Part shown: in pieces, positions 23,411 to 30,767 of the stretch
How positions within the stretch are numbered: position 1 is the first letter of the stretch
Layout: every line of letters begins with the position of its first letter
Assembly: GCF_000716875.1 (NCBI RefSeq)
Contig: NZ_JNWQ01000081.1
Location: 1-30,767, forward strand
DNA from: Streptomyces novaecaesareae
Lineage (GTDB): Bacteria; Actinomycetota; Actinomycetes; Streptomycetales; Streptomycetaceae
Length of the DNA: 30,767 nucleotides
Reading direction: 5' to 3'
Position numbers and translations under genes: made by a program
The notes under the pieces: model-generated
The model's input: only the letters and a program-made list of their open reading frames with translations
Databases searched by the model: none
What the model was told of the DNA's origin: nothing

Positions 23411-24079
23411 TCAGCCGTCGTGTCCGGCCGCGGCGGCGACGGCCTCCTCGACGGTGGCGTTCCCGGCGACCAGCTCCAGGGTCAGCCCGGCGGTGGCGGG
23501 CTCGCGCAGCAGGGCGGCCAGGACGGCGGCGACGTCGGCCCGGTCCACCGCGCCGCGCGCGACCGAGGGGGCCAGCCGGACCAGGCCGGTGCCGGGTCCG
23601 TCGGTGAGCTGCCCGGGGCGCAGCACCGTCCAGTCCAGGGTGGTTCTGGCCCGGACCGCGTCGTCGGCGGCGCCCTTGGCCCGCAGGTAGGTCTCGAAGA
23701 CCTCGTCGGCGGGGTGGTGGGCGTCGGCGTCGGCGCCCATCGAGGAGACGATCACGTAGCGGCGGACGCCGGCGAGTTCGGCGGCGTCGGCGAGGAGTAC
23801 GGCGGCGTCGCGGTCGACGGTGTTCTTGCGGGCGGCGCCGCTGCCCGGCCCGGCGCCGGCGGCGAAGACCACCGCGTCGGCGCCGGTGAGCAGTTCGGCG
23901 AGCTGCGGGGCGGTGGCGGCCTCCAGGTCGAGCAGCAGCGGCTCGGCTCCGGCGTCGGTCAGGTCCTGGGCCTGTTCGGGGCGGCGGATGATCCCGGCGG
24001 GGCGATCGCCGCGGTCGGCGAGCAGCCGTTCGAGTTTCAGCGCGATCTGTCCGTGGCCTCCGGCGATGACGGTACGCAT
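23411..24079 (-). CDS. NAD(P)-binding Rossmann protein (atypical SDR/NmrA-like)
   Basis: The 222-residue protein is an atypical short-chain dehydrogenase. The dinucleotide-binding motif GGHGQIAL (residues 7-14) follows the first beta strand, and IIRRPEQA (about 29-36, NADP-type arginines) ends the second. VVFAAGAG, VSSMGAD and WTVLRPGQLTDGPGTG follow in the order seen in the SDR_a5/NmrA-like group. The classical YxxxK catalytic motif is weakened to YLRAKGAAD. Such proteins are reductases or redox-sensing NAD(P)-binding proteins. It ends next to a bidirectional terminator and diverges from dxr with an 80-base gap. TACCGT seven bases before the start, without a ribosome binding site, suggests a leaderless transcript. 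Confidence 0.9.
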   Translation of the reverse strand: MRTVIAGGHGQIALKLERLLADRGDRPAGIIRRPEQAQDLTDAGAEPLLLDLEAATAPQLAELLTGADAVVFAAGAGPGSGAARKNTVDRDAAVLLADAAELAGVRRYVIVSSMGADADAHHPADEVFETYLRAKGAADDAVRARTTLDWTVLRPGQLTDGPGTGLVRLAPSVARGAVDRADVAAVLAALLREPATAGLTLELVAGNATVEEAVAAAAGHDG

Positions 24080-24086
24080 GGCTCAG

Positions 24087-24092
24087 ACGGTA
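24087..24092 (-). promoter_or_regulatory. -10 element of a probable leaderless transcript
   Basis: Read on the minus strand, TACCGT lies seven bases before the ATG at 24079. No Shine-Dalgarno sequence fits between, so transcription should begin at or next to the start codon. Confidence 0.5.
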
Positions 24093-24147
24093 GCCCGAGG
24101 GGTGCCGGATCGTCCTGGGGAGGTCCTGGGCGCGGTCGCGGACAGGA

Positions 24148-24153
24148 CACAAT
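24148..24153 (+). promoter_or_regulatory. -10 element of probable leaderless dxr transcript
   Basis: CACAAT lies six bases before ATG 24160 and there is no ribosome binding site, so the mRNA would start at the initiation codon. The -35 element is poor (TCCTGG, 24124-24129, is the nearest). The divergent neighbour has the same geometry. Confidence 0.55.
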
Positions 24154-24159
24154 GGGCAC

Positions 24160-25389
24160 ATGACTTCGCTCGCCCATCCGCAGCTGCGTTTCACGCCCAC
24201 CGTGGCGGACCCCTCCGGCCCCCGGGAGCTGGTGATCCTCGGTTCCACCGGTTCGATCGGCACCCAGGCCATCGACGTGGTGCTCCGCCATCCGGACCGG
24301 TTCCGGGTGGTCGCGCTGTCGGCGGCCGGCGGCCGGGTGGAGCTGCTGGCCGAGCAGGCGCTGCGGCTGGGCGTGCACACGGTGGCGGTGGCCGACCCGG
24401 CGGCGGAGCCGGCGCTGCGCGAGGCGCTGGCGGCGAAGGCGGCGGGCGCTCCGCTGCCGACCGTGCTGGCGGGCCCGGAGGCGGCGACGGAGCTGGCCGC
24501 CATGGAGTGCCACTCGGTGCTGAACGGCATCACCGGGTCGATCGGGCTGCGGCCGACGCTGGCCGCGCTGGAGGCGGGCCGGGTGCTGGTGCTGGCCAAC
24601 AAGGAGTCGCTGATCGTCGGCGGCCCGCTGGTGAAGGCGGTGGCGAAGCCGGGCCAGATCGTGCCGGTGGACTCCGAGCACACCGCGATCTTCCAGGCGC
24701 TGGCCGGCGGCACCCGGGCGGAGGTCCGCAAGCTGGTGGTGACCGCGAGCGGCGGCCCGTTCCGGGGCCGGACCCGGGAGCAGCTGGCCGGGGTGACGGC
24801 GGCGGACGCGCTGGCCCACCCGACCTGGGCGATGGGCCCGGTGATCACGATCAACTCGGCGACCCTGGTCAACAAGGGCCTGGAGGTGATCGAGGCGCAC
24901 CTGCTGTACGACGTGCCCTTCGACCGGATCGAGGTCGTGGTCCATCCGCAGTCGGTGGTGCACTCGATGGTGGAGTTCACCGACGGTTCGACCCTGGCGC
25001 AGGCCAGCCCGCCGGACATGCGGATGCCGATCGCCCTGGGCCTGGGCTGGCCGGACCGGGTGCCGGACGCCGCCCCGGCCTGTGACTGGACGAAGGCCGC
25101 GACCTGGGAGTTCTTCCCGCTGGACGACGAGGCCTTCCCGGCGGTCGAGCTGGCCCGCGAGGTGGGCACCCTGGGCGGCACCGCTCCGGCGGTGTTCAAT
25201 GCGGCGAACGAGGAGTGCGTGGAGGCCTTCCTGAAGGGCCGCCTCGCCTTCACCGGAATCGTGGACACTGTTGCCAAGGTCGTGGCCGAGCACGGTACGC
25301 CTGCGGCGGGAACTTCCCTGACGGTGGAGGACGTCCTGCACGCGGAGGACTGGGCGCGCGCCCGGGCCCGCGAGCTGGCGGCGGGCTGA
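24160..25389 (+). CDS. dxr: 1-deoxy-D-xylulose 5-phosphate reductoisomerase
   Basis: The 409-residue enzyme catalyses the NADPH-dependent rearrangement and reduction of 1-deoxy-D-xylulose 5-phosphate to 2-C-methyl-D-erythritol 4-phosphate, the committed step of the MEP isoprenoid pathway. Family motifs are all present: NADPH loop GSTGSIG (about 24-30), [11 protein letters not shown] (about 146-156), metal and substrate site [10 protein letters not shown] (about 171-180), ASGGPFRG (about 198-205), HPTWAMGP and [31 protein letters not shown] with the substrate-binding histidine completes the set. Length is normal for actinobacteria. It lies 58 bases before rseP, with ispG beyond, the order seen in mycobacteria too (dxr-rip1-gcpE), so co-transcription is likely. 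Confidence 0.97.
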   Translation: MTSLAHPQLRFTPTVADPSGPRELVILGSTGSIGTQAIDVVLRHPDRFRVVALSAAGGRVELLAEQALRLGVHTVAVADPAAEPALREALAAKAAGAPLPTVLAGPEAATELAAMECHSVLNGITGSIGLRPTLAALEAGRVLVLANKESLIVGGPLVKAVAKPGQIVPVDSEHTAIFQALAGGTRAEVRKLVVTASGGPFRGRTREQLAGVTAADALAHPTWAMGPVITINSATLVNKGLEVIEAHLLYDVPFDRIEVVVHPQSVVHSMVEFTDGSTLAQASPPDMRMPIALGLGWPDRVPDAAPACDWTKAATWEFFPLDDEAFPAVELAREVGTLGGTAPAVFNAANEECVEAFLKGRLAFTGIVDTVAKVVAEHGTPAAGTSLTVEDVLHAEDWARARARELAAG

Positions 25390-25430
25390 CGGACGCGATC
25401 CCGGTAGGACGAGACGATGAGCGGAGCGGA

Positions 25431-25463
25431 ATGACGGAGGACCAGCGGTGGCAACGGTTTTGA
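25431..25463 (+). CDS. Ten-codon ORF overlapping the rseP start
   Basis: ATG 25431 opens a ten-codon frame ([10 protein letters not shown]) ending with TGA at 25461-25463. It spans the rseP ribosome binding site (GGAGG 25436-25440) and the GTG start at 25448. Translating it would put a ribosome over the rseP initiation region, so it could regulate or couple rseP translation. It may equally be a chance frame. Its own ribosome binding site is only a weak GAGCGGA. Confidence 0.25.
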   Translation: MTEDQRWQRF

Positions 25464-26752
25464 CGGTGGTCGGCATCCTGGTCTTCGTCATCGGGCTGCT
25501 CATCTCGATCGCCTGGCACGAACTCGGCCACCTCTCCACGGCCAAGCTGTTCGGCATCCGGGTGCCGCAGTACATGGTCGGCTTCGGCCCGACCGTCTGG
25601 TCGCGCCGGAAGGGCGAGACCGAGTACGGCATCAAGGCGATCCCGTTCGGCGGGTACATCCGGATGATCGGGATGTTCCCGCCGGGCGATGACGGCCGGA
25701 TCACCAAGCGCAGCAGCTCGCCCTGGCGCACCATGATCGAGGACGCCCGCGAGGCCTCCTACGAGGAGCTCCAGGACGGCGACGAGCAGCGGCTCTTCTA
25801 CACCCGCAAGCCGTGGAAGCGCGTCATCGTCATGTTCGCCGGGCCGTTCATGAACCTGGTCCTGGCGTTCGGGCTGTTCCTGACCGTCATGATGGGCTTC
25901 GGCGTCTCGATGAACGTGCCGACGGTCAGCACCGTCGCCCAGTGCGTCGTCAAGGCGGGCCAGCCCACCGACAACTGCCCGGAGGGCGCCCCGCAGACCC
26001 CGGCCGCCCAGGCCGGGCTGAAGGCCGGGGACCGGATCGTCTCCTTCGACGGCGACCGGATCCGCACCTACGACCAGCTCCAGACGGACATCCGCCGGTC
26101 GGCCGGCCGGACCGTGCCGGTCGTGGTCGAGCGGGACGGGCAGCAGCTCACCCTCAGCCCGACCATCGCCGTCAACGACGTCCAGAAGTACGACGGGAAC
26201 AACGTCCCGATCAAGGGTCAGACCGTCCAGGCCGGGTTCCTCGGATTCACTCCCGCGAGTGGTGTGGTCCGGCTGGGCTTCGGGCAGTCGCTCGACCGGA
26301 TGTACGACATGACCGAGAACGGGGTGAAGTCGCTGGTCGCCCTGCCCGGCAAGATCCCCGGGCTGTGGAACGCCGTCGTCGGCGACGCCCCGCGCGACCC
26401 GGACTCGCCGATCGGCATGGTCGGCGCCGCCCGGGTGAGCGGCGAGGTCTTCTCGCTCGACATCCCCGGCACCCAGCGGATCGCGTTCTTCGTGAACCTG
26501 CTGGCCGGCATCAACCTGTCGCTCTTCCTCTTCAACATGCTGCCGCTGCTCCCGCTGGACGGCGGCCACATCGCCGGCGCGGTCTGGGAGGCGGTCCGGC
26601 GCCGCCTCGCACAGCTGTTCCGCAGGCCCGACCCGGGCCCGTTCGACGTCGCCAAGCTGATGCCGGTGGCGTACGTCGTGGCCAGCATCTTCATCGGTTT
26701 CACGCTGCTGGTGATGGTCGCGGACCTGGTGAACCCGGTGAAGATCAGCTAG
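25448..26752 (+). CDS. rseP: RseP/Rip1-type site-2 zinc metalloprotease
   Basis: The 434-residue membrane protease belongs to the M50 (site-2 protease) family and cuts substrates, typically anti-sigma factors, within the membrane. The first helix carries the zinc motif HELGH (His24, Glu25, His28). A hydrophobic segment at about 132-155, a PDZ domain at about 175-245 ([19 protein letters not shown]) and a C-terminal helix with [12 protein letters not shown] (third zinc ligand Asp371) follow, then a last helix near the end. GTG 25448 is the start, with GGAGG seven bases upstream. The neighbours dxr and ispG act in isoprenoid synthesis; the grouping is conserved in actinobacteria without a proven functional link. 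Confidence 0.95.
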   Translation: MATVLTVVGILVFVIGLLISIAWHELGHLSTAKLFGIRVPQYMVGFGPTVWSRRKGETEYGIKAIPFGGYIRMIGMFPPGDDGRITKRSSSPWRTMIEDAREASYEELQDGDEQRLFYTRKPWKRVIVMFAGPFMNLVLAFGLFLTVMMGFGVSMNVPTVSTVAQCVVKAGQPTDNCPEGAPQTPAAQAGLKAGDRIVSFDGDRIRTYDQLQTDIRRSAGRTVPVVVERDGQQLTLSPTIAVNDVQKYDGNNVPIKGQTVQAGFLGFTPASGVVRLGFGQSLDRMYDMTENGVKSLVALPGKIPGLWNAVVGDAPRDPDSPIGMVGAARVSGEVFSLDIPGTQRIAFFVNLLAGINLSLFLFNMLPLLPLDGGHIAGAVWEAVRRRLAQLFRRPDPGPFDVAKLMPVAYVVASIFIGFTLLVMVADLVNPVKIS

Positions 26753-26896
26753 GACGTTCGGGTACGGCGGGTGTGCTGGGGGCCGTTGCCGTGCCGTACC
26801 GTGGAGGCCGGGTGCGCGATCGTCAGCGCGCCCGGCCCCGTCCGTTCCAACGGCCGGGCGGTCGACCACACCTCTACCCCGGGGAACCCTGCGCAC

Positions 26897-28057
26897 ATGA
26901 CCGCGATCTCGCTCGGTATTCCGTCCCTGCCGCTCAAGCCGCTCGCCAAGCGTCGTTACTCCCGGCAGATCATGGTCGGCAACGTGCCGGTCGGCGGCGA
27001 CGCCCCGGTCTCGGTGCAGTCGATGACCACCACGGTGACCGCGGACATCAACGCCACGCTGCAGCAGATCGCGGAGCTCACCGCGTCGGGCTGCCAGATC
27101 GTCCGGGTCGCCTGCCCGTCGCAGGACGACGCCGACGCGCTGCCGATCATCGCGAAGAAGTCGAAGATCCCGGTCATCGCGGACATCCACTTCCAGCCGA
27201 AGTACGTCTTCGCCGCGATCGACGCCGGCTGTGCCGCGGTGCGCGTCAACCCGGGCAACATCAAGGCCTTCGACGACAAGGTCGGCGAGATCGCCAAGGC
27301 GGCCAAGGACGCCGGCGTGCCGATCCGGATCGGCGTCAACGCCGGCTCGCTCGACAAGCGCCTGCTGGAGAAGTACGGCCGGGCGACCCCCGAGGCGCTG
27401 GTCGAGTCCGCGCTGTGGGAGTGCTCGCTGTTCGAGGAGCACGACTTCCGCGACATCAAGATCTCGGTCAAGCACAACGACCCGGTCGTGATGATCAACG
27501 CGTACCGCCAGCTCGCCGCCGCCTGCGACTACCCGCTGCACCTCGGCGTGACCGAGGCCGGGCCGGCCTTCCAGGGCACCATCAAGTCGGCGGTCGCCTT
27601 CGGCGCGCTGCTCGCCGAGGGCATCGGCGACACCATCCGGGTCTCGCTCTCCGCCCCGCCGGCCGAGGAGATCAAGGTCGGCAACCAGATCCTGGAGTCG
27701 CTCGGGCTGCGCGAGCGCGGCCTGGAGATCGTCTCCTGCCCGTCCTGCGGCCGCGCCCAGGTCGACGTCTACAAGCTCGCCGAGGAGGTCACCGCCGGGC
27801 TGGAGGGCATGGAGGTGCCGCTGCGGGTCGCCGTCATGGGCTGCGTCGTGAACGGACCGGGCGAGGCCCGCGAGGCCGACCTGGGCGTCGCCTCCGGCAA
27901 CGGCAAGGGCCAGATCTTCGTCAAGGGCGAGGTCATCAAGACCGTCCCCGAGTCGAAGATCGTCGAGACCCTGATCGAGGAGGCGCTCAAGCTCGCCGAG
28001 CAGATGCAGGCGGCGGGCGTCGAGGCGGGGGCGCCGACCGTCGTCGCGGGGGAGTGA
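26897..28057 (+). CDS. ispG: 4-hydroxy-3-methylbut-2-enyl diphosphate synthase
   Basis: The 386-residue iron-sulfur enzyme (GcpE) converts 2-C-methyl-D-erythritol 2,4-cyclodiphosphate to HMBPP, the next-to-last MEP-pathway step, using reduced flavodoxin or ferredoxin. The N-terminal TIM barrel begins with [20 protein letters not shown] (about 35-54) and includes IADIHFQP and VRVNPGNI. The C-terminal cluster domain has CPSCGR (Cys281, Cys284), [10 protein letters not shown] with Cys316 and Glu323: the three cysteines and glutamate that bind the 4Fe-4S cluster, in the same spacing as E. coli IspG. ATG 26897 is chosen over the longer frame because the family N terminus begins here; GGGGA lies about eleven bases upstream. 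A 144-base gap separates it from rseP and may hold its own promoter (TACCGT, 26797-26802, a weak candidate). Confidence 0.97.
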   Translation: MTAISLGIPSLPLKPLAKRRYSRQIMVGNVPVGGDAPVSVQSMTTTVTADINATLQQIAELTASGCQIVRVACPSQDDADALPIIAKKSKIPVIADIHFQPKYVFAAIDAGCAAVRVNPGNIKAFDDKVGEIAKAAKDAGVPIRIGVNAGSLDKRLLEKYGRATPEALVESALWECSLFEEHDFRDIKISVKHNDPVVMINAYRQLAAACDYPLHLGVTEAGPAFQGTIKSAVAFGALLAEGIGDTIRVSLSAPPAEEIKVGNQILESLGLRERGLEIVSCPSCGRAQVDVYKLAEEVTAGLEGMEVPLRVAVMGCVVNGPGEAREADLGVASGNGKGQIFVKGEVIKTVPESKIVETLIEEALKLAEQMQAAGVEAGAPTVVAGE

Positions 28058-28113
28058 ACCCTGCGTAGCTTGTCCTGATCGCGCGGGAACGTCCGCGCGG
28101 TGTTCTTCCGGAA

Positions 28114-28143
28114 GCGGGGCCGTCCGTTCGCGGACGGCCCCGC
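28114..28143 (+). terminator. Terminator after ispG
   Basis: A perfect 13-bp GC-rich stem (28114-28126 with 28131-28143) closes a TTCG tetraloop, 56 bases after the ispG stop. It probably ends the dxr-rseP-ispG unit and separates it from the GNAT gene. Confidence 0.88.
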
Positions 28144-28209
28144 AGCCGTAGCCGGGTGGGGCCACGGAGTAGGGTGCGGCCAGAGTCGTCTCAGTGAGGT
28201 GCTGTCTCG

Positions 28210-29103
28210 ATGCTCGATCGAGGTGTGATGCTCCCGAGCTCCTTCCATGCCGCCCGGGCCCTGGCCACCACCCGGGTGCTGGAGCCGCCCGACCTCGCGG
28301 ACGCCCTGGAGGTCCTCCACCGCGACCCGGTCGCCAACGCCTTCGTCGCGACCAGGGTCGAAGCCGTCGGGCTGGACCCGTGGCGGCTCGGCGGGGAACT
28401 GTGGGGCTGGTACGGCGGGGACGGCGTACTGGACGCCCTCTGCTACGCCGGGGCGAACCTCGTCCTGGTCGACGCCGGGCCGGAAGCGGTCGCGGCGTTC
28501 GCCGAGCGGGCCCGCCGGCAGGGGCGGCGCTGCTCCTCGATCGTCGGGCCGGCCGAGGCCACCGCGGCGTTCTGGGCGCTGCTGGAGCGGAGTTGGGGGC
28601 CGGCCCGTGAAGTCCGGGCGCACCAGCCGCTGTTGGCCACCGCGGTGCCGTCGGCGGAGATCGCGCCGGACCCGCTGGTGCGGAGGGTGCTGCGCAGCGA
28701 GGTCGAGACGCTGATGCCGGCGTGCGTGGCGATGTTCACCGAGGAGGTCGGGGTGTCGCCGCTGGCGGGGGACGGGGGGCTCCTCTACCAGGCCCGGGTG
28801 GCCGAACTCGTCACCGCTGGGCGGGCGTTCGCGCGGTTCGGGGAGGACGGGCAGGTCGTCTTCAAGGCGGAGATCGGGGCCGTGACGGAGGGCGCCTGCC
28901 AGATCCAGGGCGTCTGGGTGGCGCCGGAGCACCGGGGGCGGGGGCTGTCCGTGACGGGGATGGCGGCGGTCCTGGACATCGCGCTGCGGGAGGTGGCGCC
29001 GGTGGTGTCGCTCTACGTCAACGACTTCAACCTGCGGGCCCGGGCGGCGTATCGGCGGGTGGGGTTCCGGGAGGTCGGGGCGTTCATGAGTGTTCTCTTC
29101 TGA
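28210..29103 (+). CDS. DUF4081-GNAT acetyltransferase family protein
   Basis: The 297-residue protein has an N-terminal DUF4081-type domain (about 20-140: DALEVLHRDPVANAFVATRV, LWGWYGGDGVLDALCYAGAN) and a C-terminal GNAT acetyl-CoA-binding domain (about 160-297). The GNAT pyrophosphate loop is seen as GVWVAPEHRGRGLSVTGMAAVLD, with VSLYVNDFNLRARAAYRRVGF as motif B. It would transfer an acetyl group from acetyl-CoA to an unknown amine. The position after ispG is conserved: in Mycobacterium tuberculosis the gene following gcpE also encodes a GNAT protein. ATG 28210 (GAGG ten bases upstream) and ATG 28228 (GAGG only four bases upstream) both fit. TAGGGT at 28170-28175 may be a -10 element. Confidence 0.9.
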   Translation: MLDRGVMLPSSFHAARALATTRVLEPPDLADALEVLHRDPVANAFVATRVEAVGLDPWRLGGELWGWYGGDGVLDALCYAGANLVLVDAGPEAVAAFAERARRQGRRCSSIVGPAEATAAFWALLERSWGPAREVRAHQPLLATAVPSAEIAPDPLVRRVLRSEVETLMPACVAMFTEEVGVSPLAGDGGLLYQARVAELVTAGRAFARFGEDGQVVFKAEIGAVTEGACQIQGVWVAPEHRGRGLSVTGMAAVLDIALREVAPVVSLYVNDFNLRARAAYRRVGFREVGAFMSVLF

Positions 29104-29179
29104 GCCGTTCCGAGCCGTTCCCGGGGGCTTGGCCCGGGGGCTGTTCCGATCTTCGGCCGCGGTGGCGGGCCGCTGGTAG

Positions 29180-29185
29180 TAACGT
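29180..29185 (+). promoter_or_regulatory. -10 element of a probable leaderless transcript
   Basis: TAACGT lies seven bases before ATG 29193. The only purine run (GGAG, 29188-29191) is one base from the ATG, too close to act as a ribosome binding site. Just upstream, 29104-29150 has a weak CCCGGG-rich hairpin that may end the preceding gene. Confidence 0.5.
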
Positions 29186-29192
29186 CCGGAGC

Positions 29193-29735
29193 ATGGATCA
29201 GCTGACCGGGGTGACGATCGGGGCCATCGACCTTGCAGCCTGGGCGCCGCAGGCGCTGGAGGTCCAGGCGGTGGCGTTCGGGCTCACACCCGAGGAGGTC
29301 GCGGTACGGCTGCACATCGTCGGGCGGCACGCCCGGCAGCCTGGGGTGATCGCGCTCGGGGCGATGAGCGGGGAGCGGCTGGTCGGGTTCGGGTACGGCA
29401 TGCCCAACCAGCGGGAGCACTGGTGGAGCACGGTGATCGAGCCGTATCTGACCGCTCGGGGGTACGAGGACTGGCTGGACGGGGTGTTCGCCGTCACCGA
29501 GCTGCACGTGCTGCCGGAGTTCCAGGGGCAGGGGGTCGGCTCGCGGATCATCCGGACGCTGTGCGAGCGGTCGGGGCTGGAGCGGAGCATCCTCTCGGCG
29601 ATCGACGCGGAGACGCCGGCGCGGCGGCTGTACCGGGCGTTGGGGTACCAGGACCTGGCGCGGGCGGTGCGGTTTCCGGCGACGGAGCGGTTGTACGCGG
29701 TGATGGGGGCGCGGTTGCCCCTGCGGGGGGCTTAG
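29193..29735 (+). CDS. GNAT family N-acetyltransferase
   Basis: The 180-residue protein is a single-domain GNAT. Motif A is clear: VTELHVLPEFQGQGVGSRII (about 101-120), with the Q-G-x-G-x pyrophosphate loop. Motif B follows as ETPARRLYRALGYQDLAR (about 140-157). The N-terminal ALEVQAVAFGLTPEE is the usual first helix. The acceptor substrate is not evident. ATG 29193 is chosen because the family N terminus begins here; the frame is open further upstream only as a shadow of the preceding gene. It is convergent with the phosphotransferase gene, with 34 bases between and no clear terminator. Confidence 0.9.
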   Translation: MDQLTGVTIGAIDLAAWAPQALEVQAVAFGLTPEEVAVRLHIVGRHARQPGVIALGAMSGERLVGFGYGMPNQREHWWSTVIEPYLTARGYEDWLDGVFAVTELHVLPEFQGQGVGSRIIRTLCERSGLERSILSAIDAETPARRLYRALGYQDLARAVRFPATERLYAVMGARLPLRGA

Positions 29736-29769
29736 GGGTCGGGGGCTGGGAGGGAGTAGTCGGGAGGGG

Positions 29770-30693
29770 CTAGAGGGAGTCGGCGAGTTCGAGGTAGAGC
29801 TCGGCGTCCTCGCGGCGGTCGGCGGTGAGGGAGCGGAGCGCCAGGTCGACGGCCCGGAAGAGGGTCCAGCCGCGCAGGCGGTCCCGGTCGACGTCGAGGG
29901 CCTCGGAGAGCTGGTGGAGGCGTCTGCGGAGGGCGGCGGGTACGCCGGGGGATCCGACCAGGGTGTCGGCGCGGTCCAGGGCGAGGCGGGCCAGGTCGTA
30001 GGCGCGTTCGCCGGCGGCGGGGCGCGGGTCGATGGCCAGCCAGGGGGCGCGGTCGGCGGCGAGGACGTTGCCGTGGTGGAAGTCGCCGTGGAGGAGGAAG
30101 GTCTCGTCGGCGGATTCCGCCAGGGCGCGGGCGGTGTCCAGGGCTTCGGTGACCAGGGCCTGGGCCTCGGTGGCGACGGGGTGGCCGCCGTGTTCCGCGA
30201 GGCGGGCGGCGGTCGCGGAGACCCGCTGCGCGAGGGCGGGGAAGGGATGTTCCCCGGGGAGCTCCACCCAGAGGCGGTGCAGCAGGCTGGTGGCCTCCAG
30301 CATGGCCTTGGACTCGGCGAGGGAACGGAGCGGGATCTCGCCGTGGAGACGCTCCAGCAGCAGGGCTCCCTCGGCCGGGTCGGCGGCGAGGAGGAGGACC
30401 GCGCCCCGGCCGGCCCAGTGGGTGAGGGCGGCGTGCTCGTGGGCGGTCTCGGGGGTGAGCAGGCCGGTCTTGAGGACGGCGGGGGAGAGGTCGTCGCGGT
30501 GGACGTACGCGATGAGGCTGAGGCTCCCGCCGGGGTCGAGGACGCGTTCCAGGGTGAGGTCCCAGGCGGCGAGGTGGGCGGCCGCCTTGGCGGGGAGGGC
30601 GGCCAGCCATTGGCGGCCGGCCTCGCCGTGGGTGGCGGTGACGGTGTCCGTCAGCCAGGTGGGGACGGTGATGGTGGGTTCGGCTCCCGACAT
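29770..30693 (-). CDS. APH(6)/hydroxyurea phosphotransferase-like kinase
   Basis: The 307-residue protein matches the aminoglycoside/hydroxyurea antibiotic-resistance kinase family (streptomycin 6-kinase type). Motifs are VLKTGLLTPETAHEHAALTHW (Lys and Glu of the ATP site, about 72-92), LLHGDFHHGNVL (catalytic Brenner loop, about 199-210) and AIDPRPAAGERAYDLARL (metal-binding Asp, about 218-235). It would transfer phosphate from ATP to a hydroxyl group. Chromosomal Streptomyces members may give low streptomycin resistance or act on other compounds, so resistance is not certain. The gene is complete: its start is at 30693 and the adapter begins 38 bases further on. GACAAT (30700-30705, minus strand) lies six bases before the ATG, again suggesting a leaderless mRNA. 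Confidence 0.9.
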   Translation of the reverse strand: MSGAEPTITVPTWLTDTVTATHGEAGRQWLAALPAKAAAHLAAWDLTLERVLDPGGSLSLIAYVHRDDLSPAVLKTGLLTPETAHEHAALTHWAGRGAVLLLAADPAEGALLLERLHGEIPLRSLAESKAMLEATSLLHRLWVELPGEHPFPALAQRVSATAARLAEHGGHPVATEAQALVTEALDTARALAESADETFLLHGDFHHGNVLAADRAPWLAIDPRPAAGERAYDLARLALDRADTLVGSPGVPAALRRRLHQLSEALDVDRDRLRGWTLFRAVDLALRSLTADRREDAELYLELADSL

Positions 30694-30699
30694 GGGTCC

Positions 30700-30705
30700 A
30701 TTGTC
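30700..30705 (-). promoter_or_regulatory. -10 element of the phosphotransferase gene
   Basis: On the minus strand GACAAT lies six bases before ATG 30693, the same geometry as at dxr. Any -35 element would fall in 30723-30728, just before the adapter; no good match is seen. Confidence 0.5.
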
Positions 30706-30731
30706 GGGGGAGGGGGGCTGTCGTGCGGGGT

Positions 30732-30767
30732 CTGTCTCTTATACACATCTGACGCTGCCGACGAGCG
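30732..30767. other. Residual Nextera sequencing adapter (not genomic)
   Basis: Bases 30732-30750 are the 19-bp Tn5 mosaic end CTGTCTCTTATACACATCT, and 30751-30764 continue with GACGCTGCCGACGA. Together they are the exact reverse complement of the Nextera read-1 transposase adapter. The last three bases (GCG) are probably the start of the index. The genomic sequence ends at about 30731. Confidence 0.98.

Noticed and set aside
25250..28165. 971-codon minus-strand frame opposite dxr, rseP and ispG
   Set aside because: It is antisense to three well-recognised enzymes. Long antisense frames are expected in high-GC DNA and the translation has no recognisable domain.
29732..30748. Minus-strand frame of 338 codons starting MCIRDR
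   Set aside because: Its first codons come from the sequencing adapter and the rest is a frame shadow of the phosphotransferase gene. The MCIRDR start is a known adapter artefact.
30732..30750. Tn5 mosaic end as a real transposon end
   Set aside because: It is followed directly by the Nextera read-1 adapter sequence and lies at the contig end, so it is library DNA.

Overview
The window is chromosomal DNA from a high-G+C actinomycete, almost certainly a member of the Streptomycetaceae (Streptomyces or Kitasatospora). The signs are the strong G/C bias at third codon positions, the frequent GTG starts, and the gene content: DUF2637 protein, DUF6986 aldolase-like protein, PucR regulator, and the dxr-rseP-ispG-GNAT cluster. 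Nothing seen separates the two genera. It looks like one complete draft-assembly contig. The left end lies inside a 5S rRNA gene, so the assembly broke at an rRNA operon. The right end carries a residual Nextera sequencing adapter (30732-30767), which is not genomic. No CRISPR array, tRNA, insertion sequence or prophage was seen, and no gene-free gap exceeds 300 bases.

Layout. 1-93: 3' end of 5S rRNA and the rRNA-operon terminator. 259-2285: an overlapping NarL/LuxR-type two-component pair. 2506-4176: a DUF2637 membrane protein with a long Pro/Gln-rich tail. 4212-5577: an aldolase-like gene behind a well-formed promoter whose start site is covered by a perfect dyad. 5783-6965: YigZ/IMPACT-family protein and a small cupin. 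7254-11061: two large uncharacterised genes, the second a multi-domain protein with an Mrr-type nuclease fold that has lost its catalytic residues. 11288-12123: a 24-codon leader ORF coupled to a ZIP metal transporter. 12202-15183: LysR regulator divergent from an EamA exporter, then a MarR regulator divergent from a DUF2218 protein with a dyad between them. 15156-16064: PAP2 phosphatase.

16321-23343 looks like a 4-aminobutyrate (GABA) catabolic region: aminotransferase gabT, a membrane-anchored P-loop ATPase, a PucR-type regulator and an aldehyde dehydrogenase. GabT would make succinate semialdehyde, the dehydrogenase would oxidise it, and the PucR protein would be the natural regulator, as the PucR-type GabR is in Corynebacterium glutamicum. 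The dehydrogenase motifs look more like lactaldehyde-type enzymes than canonical GabD, so its substrate is an inference.

23411-29735 holds the conserved core: an NAD(P)-binding protein divergent from dxr, then rseP (site-2 protease), ispG and a DUF4081-GNAT protein, an order also found in mycobacteria, followed by a second GNAT. dxr and ispG supply two steps of the MEP isoprenoid pathway; rseP is the regulated-intramembrane-proteolysis enzyme between them. An APH(6)/hydroxyurea-type phosphotransferase (29770-30693, minus strand) closes the contig. Several genes here (dxr, its divergent neighbour, the second GNAT, the phosphotransferase) have a -10 hexamer 6-7 bases before the start codon and no ribosome binding site, which predicts leaderless transcripts.

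The best candidate for an undescribed system is the 7254-11061 pair.
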